Assembly (NCBI GenBank): GCA_013824055.1
Contig: PNNE01000420.1
Location: 1 to 8,438 of the forward strand
Reading direction: 5' to 3'
Origin: Rhodobacter sp.
Lineage (GTDB): Bacteria > Pseudomonadota > Alphaproteobacteria > Rhodobacterales > Rhodobacteraceae
Length of the DNA stretch: 8,438 nucleotides
Shown: in pieces, positions 5,931-8,438 of the stretch
Layout of the letters: each line of letters starts with the position of its first letter
Position numbering within the stretch: position 1 is the stretch's first letter
Translations under genes and position numbers: made by a program
The notes under the pieces: generated by a model
Told to the model about the DNA's origin: nothing
Databases searched by the model: none
Seen by the model: only the letters and a program-made list of their open reading frames with translations

Positions 5931-7489
5931 CGCTGCACGAAACCATCGGCTCGGAACCCGGCGCCCGCCAGGCCGACCCGCGCCTGTCGGGCATCATCAA
6001 GCTGGCGATCCTTGCCGTCGGCGGCCAGGGCGGCGGCGTGCTGACCGGCTGGATCGAGGACGTGGCCCGCGCGGAAGGCTATGCCGCGCAGGCCACATCC
6101 GTCGCGGGCGTCTCGCAGCGCACCGGGGCCACGGTCTACTACGTCGAAATGGCCGCGCAGAAACCCGGCGAGCCGGTGCCGGTCTTCTCGCTGATGCCTG
6201 CCCCCGGCGATGTCGACATCATGATCACCGCCGAGATGATGGAGGCGGGTCGCGCCATCATCCGCGGTTTCGTCACGCCCGACCGGACCGTCCTGATCAC
6301 CTCGACTCACCGCGCGCTGGCGGTCTCGGAAAAGATGGTGCCCGGTGACGGCATCGCGTCCTCTGACGAGGTGATGGCCGCCGCCGAGATCGCCGCCCGC
6401 CGCGTCATCGCCGCCGACTTCGACGCGCTGGCGATCCGCAATGGCTCGGTGATCTCTGCATCGCTCTTTGGCGCACTGGCCGGGGCGGGTGTCCTGCCCT
6501 TCCCGCGCCAGGCTTTCGAGGCCGCGATCAAGGCGGGCGGCAAGGGCACGGAAGCCTCGCTGAAAGCCTTCGCCGCCGCCTTCGACGTGGCCGCCAACCC
6601 CACGCCCGAAGCCACTGTCCCTGCGCAGGCAAAGCCCGAACCCAAGGTCCAGGGCCCCGCCCGGCTGCTGGCCGAATGGGACCGGCTTGCAACCCGCGTC
6701 GCCGCCCTGCCCGCCCCGGTCGCTGAACTGGCGCTTCCAGGCCTGCGCAAGGTCGTGGACTTCCAGGACCTGCGCTATGGCGCCGAATACCTGGACCGGC
6801 TGGCCACCGTCCTTGCCCGCGACGATGCCTCTCACGGCTGGGTCCTCTCGCGCGAGGCCGCCAAGCACATCGCCAATGCGCTGGCCTATGACGACATCAT
6901 CCGCGTCGCCGACCTGAAGACCCGCGCCCGCCGCTTCGACCGCATCCGCAGCGAAATGCGGGTGAAGGACACGAACGTCGTCCAGCTCACCGAATTCTTC
7001 CACCCCCGCGCCGAAGAGATCGTCGGCATGTTCCCCGCCCGCCTAGGTGCCCGGCTGGCGGCCGACCCGAAGTGGATGGCCCGCCTGACGCGCTGGTTCG
7101 ACAAGGGCCGCAGGCTGCGGACCGACAGCCTGCCCGCCTTCGTCACCCTGCACATTCTGGGCGGCATGAAGGGCTGGCGTCGCCGCACGCTGCGTCACGC
7201 GCAGGAACAGGCGCATCTGACCCGCTGGCTGGACACCGCGCTGGCGGAAGCCGCCCGCAACTACGACCTTGCGGTCGAGCTGATCCGCTGCCGCCGCCTG
7301 ATCAAGGGCTATTCCGACACCCATGTCCGCGGCTACGCGAAGTTCGACCGCGTCCTTGCCGCCACCGCCCGCATCGCCGCGCGTGACGATGCCGCCGACT
7401 GGTGCCGCCGCCTGCGCGAGGCCGCGCTTCAGGACGAGGAAGGCAAGGCGCTTGACGGCGCGATCCGCACGATCGACAGCTTTGCCTGA
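5927..7489 (+). CDS. iorB: Indolepyruvate oxidoreductase subunit beta with C-terminal extension
   Basis: This is a 520-residue partner of the alpha subunit. Residues about 28-222 form the pyruvate-ferredoxin-oxidoreductase gamma-type domain. It has a glycine-rich LAVGGQGGGVLTGW (29-42), which in this family contributes to the CoA and interface region, and SQRTGATVYYVEM (63-75). A proline/alanine-rich linker (about 223-245) leads to an alpha-helical, arginine-rich region of some 270 residues that archaeal IorB proteins of about 200 residues lack. It matches the extension usually annotated as DUF6537 in proteobacterial homologues; its function is unknown. The start ATG 5927 overlaps the alpha stop as ATGA, so the subunits are translationally coupled, as expected for a stoichiometric complex. 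It is the last gene of the operon and is followed at once by a GC hairpin. Soluble cytoplasmic protein; no membrane segment seen. Confidence 0.9.
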   Translation: MTLHETIGSEPGARQADPRLSGIIKLAILAVGGQGGGVLTGWIEDVARAEGYAAQATSVAGVSQRTGATVYYVEMAAQKPGEPVPVFSLMPAPGDVDIMITAEMMEAGRAIIRGFVTPDRTVLITSTHRALAVSEKMVPGDGIASSDEVMAAAEIAARRVIAADFDALAIRNGSVISASLFGALAGAGVLPFPRQAFEAAIKAGGKGTEASLKAFAAAFDVAANPTPEATVPAQAKPEPKVQGPARLLAEWDRLATRVAALPAPVAELALPGLRKVVDFQDLRYGAEYLDRLATVLARDDASHGWVLSREAAKHIANALAYDDIIRVADLKTRARRFDRIRSEMRVKDTNVVQLTEFFHPRAEEIVGMFPARLGARLAADPKWMARLTRWFDKGRRLRTDSLPAFVTLHILGGMKGWRRRTLRHAQEQAHLTRWLDTALAEAARNYDLAVELIRCRRLIKGYSDTHVRGYAKFDRVLAATARIAARDDAADWCRRLREAALQDEEGKALDGAIRTIDSFA

Positions 7490-7490
7490 C

Positions 7491-7520
7491 CCAAGACGGG
7501 GGCGCCCCCGCCCCCCTTGG
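7491..7520. terminator. Bidirectional hairpin terminator between convergent operons
   Basis: A near-perfect inverted repeat begins two bases after the iorB stop. Arms CCAAG (7491-7495) and CTTGG (7516-7520) enclose GGGGGCG (7498-7504) and CGCCCCC (7509-7515), with a CCCC loop and a two-base AC bulge on the left arm. Twelve base pairs are possible, ten of them within or next to the GC core. There is no T-tract on either side, as is often the case in GC-rich alphaproteobacteria. Its place between converging stop codons supports termination in both directions. Confidence 0.7.
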
Positions 7521-7527
7521 CAACGTC

Positions 7528-8022
7528 TTACTCGGCCAGCGCGCGATACCCGCCGTTCCAGTAGACCAGCGCCCCCGCGCCCGGAGTGACCCTGACCGCC
7601 CGCACCCGGCCGATCAGGATCGTATGCGTCGCCCGGTCGATCATCTCTTCGACCGTGCAGTCGAACGCCGCCGGGGCACCTGTCAGCAGCCGCGCGCCGG
7701 TGACGGCGGTTTCCCACTCTGCCCCCTCGTAACGCGCGGCCCCCTTCACGCCGCCGAAGCCCGAGAACCGCTCTGCCACCGCCTGATGCGCCGCCCCCAG
7801 CGAGGACCAGCCGAACCGGCCATACCTGACCAGCAGCGGATGGGCCGAGGCGGTGCGGTTCACGCAGGCCAGCAGCAAGGCCGGCTCGGCCGACAGCGAG
7901 ATGGCCGACGTCACGACCAGACCGGACGCCTCATCCCCGTCGCCCACGGTCAGGACGCTGCAGTTGCCCACCAAGGCCCGCATCGCATCGCGGAACTCTT
8001 TCCCGGTTGGTTCTTCGGCCAT
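7528..8022 (-). CDS. Flavin reductase family protein (reductase component of a two-component flavin monooxygenase)
   Basis: This 164-residue protein has the flavin_Reduct fold seen in HpaC- and IacG-type FMN/FAD:NAD(P)H reductases, of usual length. Signatures include GLVVTSAISLSAEPALLLAC (34-53), followed by VNRTASAH (54-61), then HTILIGRV (133-140) and the C-terminal YWNGGYR (154-160). It would supply reduced flavin to a monooxygenase, most simply the LLM protein encoded just upstream on the same strand. I chose ATG 8022 because TGAGGGA lies at ideal spacing before it. A GTG at 8034 in the same frame would give 168 residues and overlap the upstream stop as GTGA, but has a poorer ribosome binding site. 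The gene converges on the iorAB operon. Confidence 0.88.
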   Translation of the reverse strand: MAEEPTGKEFRDAMRALVGNCSVLTVGDGDEASGLVVTSAISLSAEPALLLACVNRTASAHPLLVRYGRFGWSSLGAAHQAVAERFSGFGGVKGAARYEGAEWETAVTGARLLTGAPAAFDCTVEEMIDRATHTILIGRVRAVRVTPGAGALVYWNGGYRALAE

Positions 8023-8030
8023 GCGGTCCC

Positions 8031-8438
8031 TCACCTGATCCCGGCGGCTGCCAGCTTCGGCAGCACCGTATCGCGGAAATAGGGGAACTCCTCGACATAA
8101 TCCACGAAGGACAGCGTGGTGCCGGCAAAGCCGGTCGCGTGCAGCTTCAGGATGCCCTCGGCCACCTGATCCGGCGTGCCGATCAGGGGAAAGCCGCCGT
8201 GACCCAGCGCAAACAGGTGCTTGATCTGCGCCAGCAGGTCATGCGGAAAGCTGTGGGCATGGGCGAACTGCAACCGGACAAGGTTGTCCACCGCGTCGGT
8301 GTCGGCGTTCTGTACCGCCGTATAGTCGGCATAGGCCTTGGCCTCGGCCTCGGTCGGGCGGCAGATGACATGGGAAAACGTCAGCACGTTCACATCCCGC
8401 CCCTTGGCGCGGGCCTGCGCCTTCAGGTCCGCAATCTC
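8031..8438 (-). CDS. LLM-class (luciferase-like) flavin-dependent monooxygenase, partial C-terminus
   Basis: The last 135 residues of a larger protein (family members have about 330-400) are visible; the N-terminus lies beyond the right edge. The block GHGGFPLIGTPDQVAEGILKL followed by GFAGTTLSFVDYVEEFPYFRDTVLPKL is typical of the C-terminal barrel portion of bacterial luciferase-like monooxygenases, where the GTP-QVA helix is a family hallmark. These enzymes use reduced FMN and O2 to oxygenate or cleave substrates such as sulfonates, cyclic amides (RutA) and N-heterocycles. The stop is immediately next to the flavin reductase, which should provide FMNH2, so the two probably form a two-component system. 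The substrate cannot be deduced from this fragment, and whether it belongs to the same pathway as the convergent operon is unknown. Confidence 0.85.
   Translation of the reverse strand, partial: EIADLKAQARAKGRDVNVLTFSHVICRPTEAEAKAYADYTAVQNADTDAVDNLVRLQFAHAHSFPHDLLAQIKHLFALGHGGFPLIGTPDQVAEGILKLHATGFAGTTLSFVDYVEEFPYFRDTVLPKLAAAGIR

Noticed and set aside
5801..7003. 400-codon minus-strand frame opposite iorB
   Set aside because: It is antisense to a clear coding gene, with biased low-complexity composition and no motif.
8020..8034. GTG 8034 as start of the flavin reductase
   Set aside because: It is possible because of the GTGA overlap, but the TGAGGGA ribosome binding site fits ATG 8022 better; kept only as an alternative.
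1..8438. CRISPR arrays, tRNA/rRNA genes, insertion sequences, phage or plasmid maintenance genes
   Set aside because: No direct repeat arrays, cloverleaf-like segments, transposase signatures or long terminal inverted repeats were seen on either strand.

Overview
This is a very GC-rich window with closely packed genes, ATGA stop/start overlaps and strongly GC-biased third codon positions. It looks like chromosome or plasmid of an alphaproteobacterium, and the proteins suggest a member of the Rhodobacterales; this is an inference from composition and protein style. It holds seven protein genes, two of them cut by the window edges. There are no tRNA or rRNA genes, CRISPR arrays or insertion sequences.

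Layout. (1) 1-806, minus strand: N-terminal half of a phytoene-desaturase-type FAD oxidoreductase. (2) 807-935: a divergent intergenic region with the only AT-rich island of the window. It carries nested palindromes overlapping promoter-like elements for both directions, and is the best candidate operator for the MarR regulator encoded downstream. (3) 936-7489, plus strand: five tightly coupled genes, with a 1-nt gap, an ATGA overlap, a 3-nt gap and another ATGA overlap. They encode a metal-dependent cyclase-family hydrolase resembling isatin hydrolase, a second FAD oxidoreductase of the same family as gene 1, a MarR-family regulator, and the alpha and beta subunits of an indolepyruvate:ferredoxin oxidoreductase-type 2-oxoacid oxidoreductase. 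(4) 7491-7520: a strong GC hairpin between convergent operons. (5) 7528-8438, minus strand: a flavin reductase and, overlapping it, the C-terminal part of a luciferase-like (LLM) flavin monooxygenase, which probably form a two-component monooxygenase.

Working together (inference). The locus looks like a MarR-controlled catabolic cluster for an aromatic or N-heteroaromatic compound, probably indolic. The most specific hypothesis rests on chemistry. Isatin hydrolase opens isatin to isatinate (2-aminophenylglyoxylate), which is itself an aryl 2-oxo acid, the class of substrate that IorAB/phenylglyoxylate-type oxidoreductases convert to acyl-CoA. The cluster could therefore run isatin -> isatinate -> 2-aminobenzoyl-CoA, with the FAD oxidoreductases and the two-component monooxygenase acting on upstream indolic precursors or on downstream products. 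The sequence does not prove this. The alternatives are ordinary indolepyruvate/arylpyruvate oxidation, or a different cyclic amide or imide as the hydrolase substrate.
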